DNA of 64,000 bases from Eurosta solidaginis (lineage: Eukaryota; Arthropoda; Insecta; Diptera; Tephritidae). Made by a program: the position numbers and the translations under genes. The stretch is from contig NC_090322.1 of assembly GCF_040869045.1 (NCBI RefSeq), positions 179,070,672-179,134,671 of the forward strand. Direction: 5' to 3'. The notes beneath the pieces are model-generated. The model was not told the origin of the DNA and did no database searches. It worked only from the letters and a program-made list of their open reading frames with translations. This document shows, in pieces, positions 9,609 to 21,500 of this stretch. Within the stretch, counting starts at the first letter, position 1. Every line of letters starts with the position of its first letter.

Positions 9609-12600
9609 AACAAGTAAAAACGGGACTGTCTCCGGCTGTGCCGAAGACTTCATACATTTCATGAATGGGGCTGAACAATAATCTTATCCCGCTCGTAATC
9701 TCCGAATAATCGGATGTATAAGATAAGAAATATATAGTAAACAGATCTACATACCTTAACGATTTTTAAGATAAATATAAAATAAAAAACAGGTAGGTAC
9801 TTTGTGTGAGGATGCAAAGTTTCAAGTTTTTTGTGATCTGCGTGTAAAAACTATGACTACGAATCAGGTATTTGAAAAATATATGACGCAAACGTAATTA
9901 TTTGATGAAATTTGATGAATTTTGAAGCTTCTAGCCGTAAAAAGGGGGAAAAAATTAGATTTTATATTTGGTATATAATATATATACCACCGACCTCAAT
10001 GATTTTTTCAGACAACAATATATGTTATACACGTAAGCATTTTGTGAAATTTGAACATATCTAAACGATTTTTTAGATAAATATAAAATTAAAAATAGGT
10101 AGATAATATGTGTGAGGATGCAAAGCTTCACGTTTTTTGTGGTCTGCATGTAAAAACTATGACTACGAATCACGTCCTTCAAAAATATATGACGTAAACG
10201 TAACTATTTGATGAAATTTGATGAATTTTGAAGCTTCTAGCCGTAAAAAAGGGCAAAAATGACAGTTTATATGAAGTATATTATATATATACCACCGATC
10301 TCTATGATTTTTTCAGACAACAATATATGCTATATACGTAAGCATTTTGTGAAATTTAAAGCTTCTAGCTGTTAAAACGGGGCAGAAATTGCGCAAAGTT
10401 TCTTATCTGAACAATCGGTTGTGTGAGATATATACTATGTACACCACCGATCTAAATGATTTTTTCAGACATCAATATATGCTATATACGTAAGCATTTG
10501 GTGAAATTTGAAGCTTATAGCTGTTAAAATGAGGCCGAAATCGCAAAAAAAATATATATATACTATATATAGCATCATACATATATTATATATATCACCG
10601 ATCTCTATGATTTTTTGACACAACAATACATACTATATACGTAAGCAATCGGTGAAATTTGAAGCTTATAGCTGTTAAAATGGGGTAGAAATTGCAATAT
10701 GCTATATGCGTAAGCAATCGGTGTGATTTGAAGCTTATAGCTGTTAAAATGGGGTAAAAATTGCGAAAAGTTTCTTATCTGAACAAACGGTTGTAAGAGA
10801 TATATACTATATATACAACCGATCTCTATGATTTTTTCAGACAACAATATATGCTATATGCGTAAGCAATCGGTGAGATTTGAAGCTTATAGCTGTTAAA
10901 ATGGGGTAAAAATTGCGAAAAGTTTCTTATCTGAACAATCGGTTGTATGAGATATATACTATATATACAACCGATCTCTATGATTTTTTCAGACAGCAAT
11001 ATATGCTATATACGTAAGCATCTGGTGAAATTTGAAGCTTATAGCTGTTAAAATGAGGCCGAAATCGCAAAAAATATATATATATACTATATATATATAC
11101 TATATATACCATCATATATATATATTATATATATCACCGATCTCTATGATTTTTTGACACAACAATACATACTATATACGTAAGCAATCGGTGAAATTTT
11201 AAGCTTATAGCTGTTAAAATGGGGTAGAAATTGCGAAAAGTTTCTTATCTGAACAATCGGTTGTATGAGATATATACTATATATACAATCGATCTCCATG
11301 ATTTTTTCAGACAACAATATATGCTATATGCGTAAGCAATCGGTGAGATTTGAAGCTTATAGCTGTTAAAATGGGGTAAAAATTGCGAAAAGTTTCTTAT
11401 CTGAACAATCGGTTGTATGAGATATATACTATATATACAACCGATCTCTATGATTTTTTCAGACAACAATATATGCTATATGCGTAAGCAATCGGTGAGA
11501 TTTGAAGCTTATAGCTGTTAAAATGGGGTAAAAATTGCGAAAAGTTTCTTATCTGAACAATCGGTTGTATGAGATATATACTATATATACAACCGATCTC
11601 TATGATTTTTTCAGGCAACAATATATGCTATATGCGTAAGCAATCGGTGAGATTTGAAGCTTATAGCTGTTAAAATGGGGTAAAAATTGCGAAAAGTTTC
11701 TTATCTGAACAATCGGTTGTATGAGATATATACTATATATACAACCGATCTCTATGATTTTTTCAGACAGCAATATATGCTATATGCGTAAGCATCTGGT
11801 GAAATTTGAAGCTTATAGCTGTTAAAATGAGGCCGAAATCGCAAAAAATATATATATATACTATATATATATACTATATATACCATCATATATATATATT
11901 ATATATATCACCGATCTCTATGATTTTTTGACACAACAATACATACTATATACGTAAGCAATCGGTGCAATTTTAAGCTTATAGCTGTTAAAATGGGGTA
12001 GAAATTGCGAAAAGTTTCTTATCTGAACAATCGGTTGTATGAGATATATACTATATATACAATCGATCTCCATGATTTTTTCAGACAGCAATATATGCTA
12101 AATACGTAAGCAACCGGTGAAATTTGAAGCTTATAGCTGTTAAAATGGGGTAGAAATTGCGAAAAGTTTCTCATCTGAACAAACGGTTGTAAGAGATATA
12201 TACTATATATACAACCGATCTCTATGTTTTTTTCAGACAACAATATATGCTATATGCGTAAGCAATCGGTGAGATTTGAAGCTTATAGCTGTTAAAATGG
12301 GGTAGAAATTGCGAAAAGTTTCTTATCTGAACAATCGGTTGTATGAGATATATACTATATATACAACCGATCTCTATGATTTTTTCAGACAACAATATAT
12401 GCTATATGCGTAAGTATTCGGTGACATTTGAAGCTTCTAGCTGTTAAAATGGGGCTAAAATTTGCGAAAATATATATATATATATATACTATATATATAT
12501 ACTATATATACCACCATATATATACTATATATACCACCGATCTTTATGATTTTTTCAGACAACAATATATGCTATATACGTAAATATTCGGTGAAATTTG

Positions 12601-12640
12601 AAGCTTCTAGCTGTTAAAATGGGGCTAAAATTTGCGAAAA

Positions 12641-12684
<44 letters not shown>

Positions 12685-13322
12685 TATACTATATATATAT
12701 ACTATATATATATACTATATATACCACCATATATATACTATATATATCACCGATCTTTATGATTTTTTCAGACAACAATATATGCTATATACGTAAGCAT
12801 TCTTCGAAATTTGAAGCCCCTAGCTCTTAAAATAGGGCAGTAATTACGAAAAGTTCTTTATCTGAACAATCGGTTGTGGGGGATATATACTATATATACG
12901 ACCGATCTCATCAATTTTTTCAGGCAACAATACGTGCAATATACGAAAGTATATGGTGTAGTTTGAAGCTTCAATCTGTAAATTGGGTAAGATATTACAA
13001 AAATCCTCTTTTTCTGAAAAATCGGTTGTATGGAGGATATATGCTATAGTGGTCTGATCCGGTCGGTTCCGACAAATGTCCAATCGGACACCCAAATACA
13101 CCCGCTCACCAAATTTTATCAAGATATATCAAAAATTGAGGGACTAGTTTGCATACAAACAGGCAGACGGACAGACGGACATGGCTAAATCAACTCAGCT
13201 CTTCAACCTGATTATTTCGGTATACTTAATGGTGGGTCTATCTATTTTCCTTTAAGGACTTACAATTTTCGGTTTCGTGACGAAATTAATATACCATTTC
13301 ATTTTCATGAAAGGTATAAAAA
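9609..13322 (-). mobile_element. Family-B Helentron/DINE-1-like element B2, expanded, nested in A4
   Basis: Both family-B ends are present: AACAAGTAAAAACGGGACTG with the hairpin GGCTGTGCC and ATACATTTCATGAA at the left, and TTCATGAAAGGTATAAAAA at the right, preceded by the GGCAGACGGACAGACGGAC microsatellite and GACATGGCTAAATCAACTCA. At 3.7 kb it is about four times the length of B1, because the internal tandem array has grown. Open frames of 74-92 residues that recur along it are translations of the repeat, not genes. Confidence 0.8.
9790..12840. repeat. 152-bp tandem array with ~774-bp higher-order repeat
   Basis: The word CAGACAACAATATATGC recurs with exact 152-base steps at 11309, 11461, 11613 and 11765. 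Each monomer holds ATCGGTTGTAT, an AT-rich centre and ATACAACCGAT, a perfect 11-bp inverted repeat. A variant monomer with a long ATATAT block and CCATCA occurs at 11109 and 11883, 774 bases apart, so about five monomers form a higher-order unit. The left part (9790-10560) and the right edge are more diverged. Confidence 0.85.
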
Positions 13323-13625
13323 TTGTGCCAACGTTCAACTCCTAATGGTGCAACAAAATACAAAAATAAAAGAAAATTTCAAAATGGGCGTGGCTCCGCT
13401 CTTTTTCATTTAATTCATCTAGAATACTTTTAAGGCCATAAGCCGAACAAAAATTGACCAATCCTTGTGAAATTTAATAATTAGTAACTATTTTCTGTGA
13501 AAATGGGCGAAATCGGTTGAAGCCGCGCCCAGTTTTTATACACAGTCGACCGTCTGTCCTTCCCTCGGCCGTTAATACTTAAAGTTATCAAGCTTTAATA
13601 ACGTCCATAATAATGGTAGTTAAAT
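13323..13625 (+). mobile_element. Family-A element A4, right part after the B2 insertion
   Basis: Resumes the A-type order seen in A2 and A3: GCCAACGTTCAACTCC, TGGTGCAACAAAATAC, a CAAAATGGGCGTGGCTCCGC block, AATCCTTGTGAAATTT, CACAGTCGACCGTCTGTCC. About 35 bases expected at the junction are missing. The hairpin end and the ~130-bp monomers are absent, so A4 is truncated near 13625. Confidence 0.8.
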
Positions 13626-14584
13626 ATTTTTTTTCGCATAATCTGGACCCGCATATTAATAAGTTTAAAACAAGTTATAAGGACTTGGAAATTAGTATTA
13701 CACCTAAGTTTTTGCAAAGAAACATTATTATTATTGCGTTTAAATAGATTTCCCTATCAATAGCGCGTATGAAATCTTTAATTGTAAAATTAAAAAAATT
13801 AAAAAGTTGAAATGGCTCTAAAAAAAAGCGCCGAATATGCGATTTCACGGTTGGCTTCTTTTGACACTAGGCACCTCCTAGAATAAGCCCACAGAAAAAT
13901 TTCCCGGGTGGTCGGCAGAAAAATTAAAATTCTTTAAAACCCACCGTGCAAAATAAAATAAAATAAAAAAAGGACGTGTTGCACTCGGGGACTGCCGCGG
14001 TAAAGCTATTGCATATTATCAACTTATGCAAATATAATATTTATGCAACATTTTGTTTTCTTTGATATTAATTCAAGTTACACTTTTTAAGCGTGGTGAC
14101 CGATAAGAAAAATTTTTTAAATATTTTAATTTAACTTTAACTTTAACTTTAACTTTAACTTTAACTTTAACTTTAACTTTAACTTTATGATAGAGATCCA
14201 ATTTTATGTATTTGGCCTGTTGCTAACACCGAACTTTTTTCGAACCTTTTCGAACCTTTTTTAACAAATATCCGTTACGTTTTTTTTTTGATTTAGTCGC
14301 CAAGCCCGCGATAAAATCTATGCAATAGCTTAATAAAATAAAATAAAATAAAGTAAAAAATTAAAAAAAAAAAAAAATAAAATTAGGTAAGTAAAATAAA
14401 ACGAAACAAAATAAATTAATTCCTGATACGAATTCGAGCTCAACGCCCATAACATTAATTTTGTGACAATTATTGTTTTCTTAATCTTTCTTTAACTGAC
14501 AAATTATTATTTAATTTGGAATAGAAAAGAGACATTTTCATATACCTGTCATAGCTGCTCAGAAAGATCCATTTCGAAGGTTGC
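13626..14584. other. Unassigned AT-rich stretch
   Basis: Several AAAATAAAATA-type simple tracts and the hexamer array listed separately. No coding pattern. Confidence 0.4.
14129..14187. repeat. (TTTAAC)n microsatellite
   Basis: Nearly ten uninterrupted copies of the hexamer TTTAAC. Dipteran chromosome ends do not use short telomerase-type repeats, so a telomeric reading is unlikely. Confidence 0.95.
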
Positions 14585-14690
14585 TAAATATTGTTGTTGT
14601 TCTTCCGGATGCAGATCCGGTACGTTCCGGTAACAAGCACCAAAAGGTACTAGCCTGGCTATCTCGGGAACGTTTTGGTATTACCATATG
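14585..14690 (-). mobile_element. LINE 3'-end fragment, minus strand
   Basis: Starts with ATTGTTGTTGTTCTTCC (the reversed CAA tail) and contains GCAGATCCGGTACGTTCCGG and AACAAGCACCAAAAGG. These correspond to the reverse complement of blocks at 7300-7440. Non-coding. Confidence 0.5.
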
Positions 14691-14944
14691 AAACCTTCTA
14701 GGCCATCCCTCCCTCCTACCCTCTACATCCAAAAGGAACTTGTGGTCGCCAAAGCCTCGGCTGTCAAAGAAACAAGATTCGCCACGGGTAGGTGAGGTTG
14801 AAAATTGGTTTGAAGAAGCTATATATTGTGCTGACAACCCCTTGAGAGGGTTGCGATACACAACCCCTTGAATCCATTTGGTATTTTAGTCGCCTCTTAC
14901 GACAGGCATACCTGCGGCGGGTATATTCTAAGCCCCCCAATCCG
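14690..14944. repeat. GC-rich dispersed repeat of unknown family
   Basis: Contains CTTCTAGGCCATCCCTCCC, CCAAAGCCTCGGCTGTC, the repeated ACAACCCCTTGA word (twice) and AGTCGCCTCTTACGACAGGC. The last word resembles a block I recall at the 3' ends of many insect retroposed repeats. It is sandwiched between LINE tails; no open frame. Confidence 0.4.
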
Positions 14945-15165
14945 CTAGTGTGAAGGTTGCTAAGTCTGCATCATCAGTACGCTTTAGACACGCAGAGGTG
15001 TCCGTTGAGGTAAACATCATTTGTTTGACTGATAAATTGCTACTTCTCTCAATTGGCGTCAGTTATCGCAAAACAGGGATAGCTGGCTTGACTTGTTACG
15101 AAACGGCCAAAATCGCTCAGGGGGTTAAGCGCCAATTATTGATGATGATGTAGTTAAGTGAAGTA
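14945..15165 (+). mobile_element. LINE-A 3'-end fragment
   Basis: The segment GACTTGTTACGAAACGGCC then AAAATCGC and GTTAAGCGCCAATTA matches the reverse complement of 39597-39650, where it follows the LINE-A coding end. The frame ends with a decayed GVT-x-TAKIA-like tail. Only the last part of the ORF and the 3' end remain. Confidence 0.6.
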
Positions 15166-15585
15166 AGCGAAAGAATTATTTCAAATATTTAACCGCAAAT
15201 ATTCAACATTCTACGTAGGTTCGTTTAAACTAAACAGACCAGAAACCTACGAAGTAGGTGCTTAAAGCTAAAATTTGACGTAAATTGCACTTTGACTTTT
15301 GCCAGACGCGTCTCTTCCCTCAACACATCATAAGCAATTTGAAACTTTTCAAAGGCGACAATATACTAACGATTCACACTGTGATCTGTTGAGTTTTGTT
15401 TTTAGTTTTTGTCGAACAATTTTGGCAAACCATTCTCGCAAATGTCAGCTCGTGGTTACGCAGTTAGTTATATGAAGAGTTTGAGATGCGGCAACATTCA
15501 AAGTGAGGGCATACGACACCCTCATTAATTGCTAAAGTTTTGTAATTAAAAAATCGTTGCCAACCAAAAATTCAAAAAAAAAAAA
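15166..15585. other. No recognised feature
   Basis: No repeat or coding pattern recognised; ends in a poly-A run at the border of element A1. Confidence 0.4.
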
Positions 15586-18493
15586 ACAAGTAAGAAAGGT
15601 TAAGTTCGGGTGTAACCGAAGATTACATACTCAGTTGAGAGCTATGGTGACAACATAAGGGAAAATAACCATGTAGGAAAATGAACCGAGGGAAACCCTG
15701 GAATGTGTATCAAATGAAAGGCATTAAAGAGTATTTTATGAGGGAGTGGGCCATAGTTCTATAGGTGGACGCCATTTAGGGATATAGCCATAAAGGTGGA
15801 TCAGGGTTGACTCTAGAATGCGTTTGTACGATATGGGTATCAAATGAAAGGTGTTAATGAGTATTTTAAAAGGGAGTAATCCCTAGTTCCATGGGTGGAC
15901 GCCGTTTCAAGATATCGCCACAAAGGTGGACCAGGGGTGACCCTAGAATTTGTTTGTACAATACGGGCATCGAACGAATGGTGTTAATGAGTATTTTAAA
16001 AGGGAGTTGGCCTTAGTTCTATAGGTGGATGCCGTTTCAAAATATCGCCATAAAGGTGAACCAGGGGTGACTCTAGAATGTGTTTGTACGATATGGATAT
16101 CAAATTGAAGGTATTAATGAGGGTTTTAAAAGGGAGTGGTGGTTGTTGTATAGGTGGTCACCTTTTCGAGATATCGCCATAAAGGTGGACCAGGGGTGAC
16201 TCTAGAATGCGTTTGTACGATATGGGTATCAAATGAAAGGTGCTAATGAATATTTTAAAAGGGAGTAATCCTTAGTTCCATAGGTGGACGCCGTTTCGAG
16301 ATAGCGCCATAAAGGTGGACCAGGGGTGACCCTAGAATTTGTTTGTACAATACGGGTATCAAAAGAAAGGTGTTAAGGGAGTAATCCTTAGTTCCATAGG
16401 TAGACGCCGTTTCGAGATATCGCCATAAAGGTGGACCAGGGGTGACCCTAGAATTTGTTTGTACAATATGGGCATCAAACGAAAGTTGTTAATGCGTATT
16501 TTAAAAGGGAGTGGGCCTTAGTTCTATAGGTGGACGCCGTTTCGAAATATCGCCATAAAGGTGGACCAGGGGTGACTCTAGAATATGTTTGTACGATATG
16601 GGTATCAAATTAAAGGTATTAATGAGGGTTTTAAAAGGGAGCGGTGGTTGTTATATAGGTGGTCGCATTTTCGAGATATCGCCATAAAGGCGGACCGGGG
16701 GTGACCTAGAATGGCAATATGGGTATCAAAAGAAAGGTGTTAATGAGTATTTTAAAAGGGAGTAATCCTTAGTTCCATAGGTGGACGCCGTTTCGAGATA
16801 TCGCCATAAAGGTGGACCAGGGGTGACCCTAGAATTTTTTTGTACAATATGGGTATCAAAAGAAAGGTGTTAATGAGTATTTTAAAAGGGAGTAATCCTT
16901 AGTTACATAGGTGGACGCCGTTTTGAGATATCGCCATAAAGGTGGAGCAGGGGTGACCCTAGAATTTGTTTGCACGATATGGGTATCAAATGAAAGGGGT
17001 TAATGAGCATTTTAAAAGGGAGTGGGGCTTAGTTCTATAGGTGGACTTTCGAGATATCTCCATAAAGGTGGACCAGGGGTGACTCTAGAATGAGTTTGTA
17101 CGATATGGGTATCAAATTAAAGGTATTAATGAGAGTTTTAAAAGGGAGTGGTGTGAAGGCGTTTTCCAGATATCGACCAAAATGTGGACCAGGGTGACCC
17201 AGAACATCATCTGTTGGATACCGCTAATTTATTTATATATGTAATACCTGCCAAGATTTTAAGGGTTTTTTATTTCGCCCTGCAGAACTTTTCATTTTCT
17301 TCTACTTAATATGGTAGGTGTCACAACCATTTTATAAAGTTTTTTATAAAGTTATATTTCGCGTCAATAAAACAATCCAATTACCTTACCATGTTTCATC
17401 CCTTTTTTCGTATTTGGTATAAAATTATGGCATTTTTTCAATTTTCGTAATTTTCTATATCGAAAAAGTGGGCGTGGTTATAGTCGGATATCGTTCATTT
17501 TTCATACCAAGATAAAGTGAGTTCAAGTAAGCACGTTAACTAAGTTCATTAAAGATATGTCGATTTTTGCTCAAGTTATCGTGCTAACGGCCATGCGGAA
17601 GGACAGACGGACGACTGTGTATAAAAACTGGGCGTGGCATCAACCGATTTCGCCCATTTTCACAGAAAACAGTTAATGTCATAAAATCTAAGGATTGGTT
17701 AATTTTTGTTCGACTTATGGCGTTAAAAGTATCCTAGACAAATTAGATGAAAAAGGGCGGAGCCACGCCCATTTTGAAATTTTCTTTTATTTTTGTATTT
17801 TGTTGCACCACATTATTGCTGGAGTTGAATGTTGACATAATTTACTTATATACTGTAAAGATATTAAATTTTTTTGTTAAAATTTTACTTTAAAAAAAAT
17901 TTTTTTTTAAAAGTGGGCGTGGTCCTTCTCCGATTTTGCTAATTTTTATTAAGCGAACATATACTAATAGGAGTAACGTTCCTGCCAAATTTTATCATGA
18001 TATCTTCAACGACTGCCAAATTACAGCTTGCAAAATTTTAAATTACCTTCCTTTAAAAGTGGGCGGTGCCACGCCCATTGTTCAAAATTTTACTGATTTT
18101 CTATTCCGCGTCATAAGTTCAACTCATCTACCAAGTTTCGTCGCTTTAGCTGTCTTTTGTAATGAATTATCGCACTTTTTTCGTTTTTAGAAATTTTCGA
18201 TATCGAAAAAGTGGGCATGGTTATAGTCCGATATCGTACATTTTAAATAGCGATCTGAAATGAGTGCTCGGGAACCTACATACCAAATTTCATCAAGATA
18301 CCTCAAAATTTACTCAAGTTATCGTGTTAACGGACGGACTGACGGACATGGCTCAATCAAATTTTTTTTCGATCCTGATTATTTTGATATATGGAAGTCT
18401 ATATCTATCTCGATTCCTTTATATATGTACAACCAACCGTTATCCAATCAAACTTAATATACTCTGTGAGCTCTGCTCAACTGAGTATAAAAA
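15586..18493 (-). mobile_element. Family-A Helentron/DINE-1-like element, full-length copy A1
   Basis: Left end (3' of the element): ACAAGTAAGAAAGG, hairpin TTCGGGTGTAACCGAA, then ATACTCAGTTGAG. Right end (5'): CTCAACTGAGTAT followed by AAAAA. The two ATACTCAGTTGAG words are perfect inverted subterminal repeats. In between are an expanded ~130-bp tandem array, then the core with GTGGGCGTGGT-type blocks, and a CGGACGGACTGACGGACATGG segment next to the right end. This is the INE-1/DINE-1-like plan. No protein is encoded; frames of 65-84 residues inside it are incidental. Confidence 0.8.
15650..17220 (-). repeat. Tandem ~130-bp monomers inside A1, about 12 copies
   Basis: The word ATAAAGGTGGACCAGGGGTGA recurs with steps of mostly 122-130 bases (16181, 16311, 16427, 16557, 16686, 16808, 16938, 17064); one shortened unit gives 116. 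Each monomer also has GATATGGGTATCAAAT, TTTTAAAAGGGAGT and TAGGTGGACGCC. Two monomer types alternate irregularly (GGGCCTTAGTT versus GGTGGTTGTTATA). Confidence 0.9.
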
Positions 18494-20274
18494 GTAAAAA
18501 CCAAAGAAAATATGGCATTGTGTTGGCGATAATTGTTGGTTATGTTGGGTTTCGTTACTTCTTTAGATGCTCAGAGTTTACAAAAAACTATTTATGAACA
18601 ACATTTTGAGGCGTTGTTATACGATATGTCAGCTGCAGCAACAACAACAACTAAAATTTTTAAAAATATTTTAAACTATTTGCAGGTGTGTTTCAGAATT
18701 GCTTAAGCGCAAATTTGCTCAATATTTGTGTTTGACGATAATATGAGGGCAGAAAAGACTTAACATAAGTTCTTATCTTTTAATGCCTTTTTAGTTACTT
18801 AATCGCTAAAAAACTACGCGAGATAAAAGAAGTTTAATATTTTTATTCATTTGTTCAAAACTAAATAGAAAAAGTTTGCGTAAAGTGAAAAGAAAATTAA
18901 CATGACATAGTTTAACATATTCTTCAATCTTATAAAGTACTTAGCTTCTATGTATGTATAAAAAATTTATTTACAATTAGCATGGAGTGAGCTTAACTTC
19001 GACAGTTTAGGCTACTTCAGTGATCCGCAAAGCCAGCAGAACTTCGAAAGCGAACGCAACTTTTTTTGTAGTAGTACGTGAGAACAATGCCCTGAAAAAT
19101 TCTATAGTTTAGGTTGAATCCGGTATGAGGCGCAAAGGAATATGCGACTATAGCCAGTTTTGATATTTTTTTTTGAGTTAGGTGATCCCTTTTGTTTGAG
19201 AAATTCTTACGAAAAGACCAATTGTACGTGCTAAATTTTCCACATGTCTTCTCTGTACCCCTACTGGTGATGTCAGAGAGATCCTCTTTGTTTGACTATG
19301 GGTACAGGTAGACTATTCCTTCTTCTACTGGTACGGAAATTTCCACCGATTTTATGGTTTTGTTAAACTATGATACAATATTTAAAATTTTGTTGCTATT
19401 ATTATTGGAGAAAAGTAAAAATAAAATAAATACTACAATAGTGGGAAATATGGGCCCAATATTAAAGGATCCGTATAGGGCTCCTCATTTTTCTTAAATA
19501 GTTCGTTTCAGTTCAATTTAATTCATATTTGTGTTTTACCCATTTCAATTTTTATTATTTTTTAAAAGTGGCAATATAACGCTCAAACTGCATATTGACC
19601 AACGCTGCCAAATCGGGTTTAGTGAAGCCCCGTTTTAGAAGTAATCGCACGATTTTTTACAGGGCGATGGTGCAAAAAATTTGAGCATAGAATTTAAGTG
19701 TGGGATGTTAACTTCTTGAAGTGCAATCGAAAACCGATTCACTGACTGCTTTGCAGAATTTTAATCGCTACGCCGAGTCAGGGGAAATTTCTTAACTTTA
19801 GTCGTATCCATTTATGTTATTGCTTGAAATTTCACTAAACTGTGAATACAAATTGTTGAAAGGCACTTGATTTGAGCCCAATACTTGGTTGGATGTCCAT
19901 AATTATTGCTGACTGCTAAGCTGTGACAGGCGCCATAATTCCTTATTTGACGACAGTAACTGGCATGGATGCGTCCATAGTCGAATCCTAAGGACCCTTT
20001 TTATGGCTCTTGTATCTAACTGTGACAGTGAATTCAATAACTCGGTATCAACTTTCTATAATATCAAGGTCTGATGATTGCAGCGGCTATGTACACCATT
20101 ATGGATAATCGAACATAGACTGAGTTAAGACTCATGTCACAGGGCACGACTTAAGTTAAGAAATTGGACCTGGCTATTTATAATGTCACAACGATAGTGG
20201 GAAACTTCAATGAATTTTGAACTCTGGGATTATGTTTTAAGCTTTATGTATCCAATTTTTGTATCAATTGCCTT
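18494..20274. other. Unassigned sequence
   Basis: About 1.8 kb with no long open frame, no tandem repeat and no match elsewhere in the window that I could see, apart from a short CAGCAACAACAACAAC stretch near 18640 that may be a LINE tail. It may be unique sequence. Confidence 0.4.
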
Positions 20275-21225
20275 ACTTTGTTCGACTTATGGCATTAAAA
20301 GTATTTTGAAAAGAGTAAAAAAGGAGCGGGTCACGCCTAATTTCAAAATTTGTTAAATCTTTATACTTAGCTCAACCATACCACCACTGAGGTAGTCTAT
20401 CAGTCAAAGGTCCTTAACCGATTTTAATTATCTCCAAGAATAGTGGGTCTTCCGAATTTCAATGTAATATCTTTAACGGCTTTTGATTACGGCTTGTTAA
20501 CTTTAAAATTTTTTTCTTCTAAATGTGGGTGGTGACATATTACAAAAATTTTCTGAATTGATGGTTTGCGCCTTAAGCCAATTTTTTCCATTTTTCTTAA
20601 TTTTCGATATCGAAACAATGGGCGTGGTTATCGTCCGATTTCTGTCATTTCCATTACCAATCTCTTCTATACCAGATAAGTCTGTATACCTTCGAAAGGA
20701 ATCCCATTTTTGGTGCTGCAAATTGCGCACACAAAACAAAATGAACTTGGAAACGGCGGATAGAGGTTTGATGCCTTATATCACAAAAATCCGAGGCTAA
20801 GACTGCAGCAAGGCACTAGCTGTAACAGCGTAATTTTTATAAAGTACGTTTTAAAACAAATGTCATCATCTAGTTAAATAATTATCCGCGCTCAATTCAC
20901 ACAGCCTCGTTGCTCGTTAATCAACGACTAAACCACACCCACTACGATGATTTTACTCTTATCAACATAACGATAGTTTCAGCTTAAGTGACCACTGAAC
21001 CATAACGTAGCAGTTCTTGCGTATGTGCAAGATAGAGGTGAAGATATTTTAATATTTGCTTAAGTTATCGGGTTAACGGACGGAAAATAGAGAGACTGAC
21101 ATGACTGAATCAAATTTTGTTCGATACTGATAATTTTGATATATGGAAGTCTATCTCTACTTCGATTCCTTTATACCTGTGCAGCCCACCATTATCCAAT
21201 CAAAGTTATAATACTCTGTGTACAA
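20275..21225 (-). mobile_element. Old, decayed family-A Helentron-like element A5
   Basis: Contains diverged A-type blocks in A1 order: TTCGACTTATGGCATTAAAAG, a CGGGTCACGCC block, ATTTTCGATATCGAAACAATG, then GGGTTAACGGACGG and TTTGATATATGGAAGTCTAT, ending near ACTCTGTG. The segment 20860-20995 does not belong to the A consensus and may be an insertion. Both termini are eroded and the monomer array is absent. Confidence 0.65.
20870..20995 (-). repeat. Dispersed repeat R, inverted copy
   Basis: Its reverse complement reads AAAATCATCGTAGTGGGTG then TGGTTTAGTCGTTGATTAAC, similar to the blocks at 42745-42795 and, in part, at 21390-21420. Family unknown. Confidence 0.4.
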
Positions 21226-21349
21226 GTACAGGCGGGTATACAAATTAAATCCACCAGTCGCTGAGATTTTTTATATAAATTATTGTAAGTTTGTGGTTCT
21301 ATTTCATAGAACATTACTGTTAATTATACTTGTACTGATGTATGATGTA

Positions 21350-21500
21350 TGGTTCTGAATCAGTGGTCCCTAAAATTCAAACTGTGGCTGTAATCGCAGT
21401 GTAATCGTTGATTGACTAGCAATCAGACAAGAAGTATGCGCGCATGTATGTTAACACTGAAAAAATAACTGAGAAATATGCTATAAAAATGAATAATTTG
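21350..21500 (+). repeat. Dispersed repeat R
   Basis: The words CAGTGGTCCCTAAAAT, CTGTGGCTGTAATC, CGCGCATGTATGTTAACAC and GAGAAATATGCTAT line up in the same order with 42712-42865 (AGGAGTCCCCGAAATA, CTGTGGCTGTGTG, CACGCATGTTTGTTAACAC, CGTAAATATGCTAT). Diverged; no coding frame. Confidence 0.5.

Noticed and set aside
11245..12243. Several near-identical 74-residue minus-strand frames
   Set aside because: They are translations of the 152-bp tandem monomers; similarity reflects DNA repetition, not a gene family.
10790..12420. Monomer hairpins as microRNA precursors
   Set aside because: Stems are only 11 bp and loops AT-rich; too short for a precursor hairpin.
14129..14187. TTTAAC hexamers as telomere-like repeat
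   Set aside because: Only about 60 bp, internal, and dipterans lack telomerase-type repeats.
15650..17220. Regular repeats that could suggest a CRISPR array
   Set aside because: Units are ~130 bp, contiguous without unique spacers, and inside a eukaryotic transposable element.
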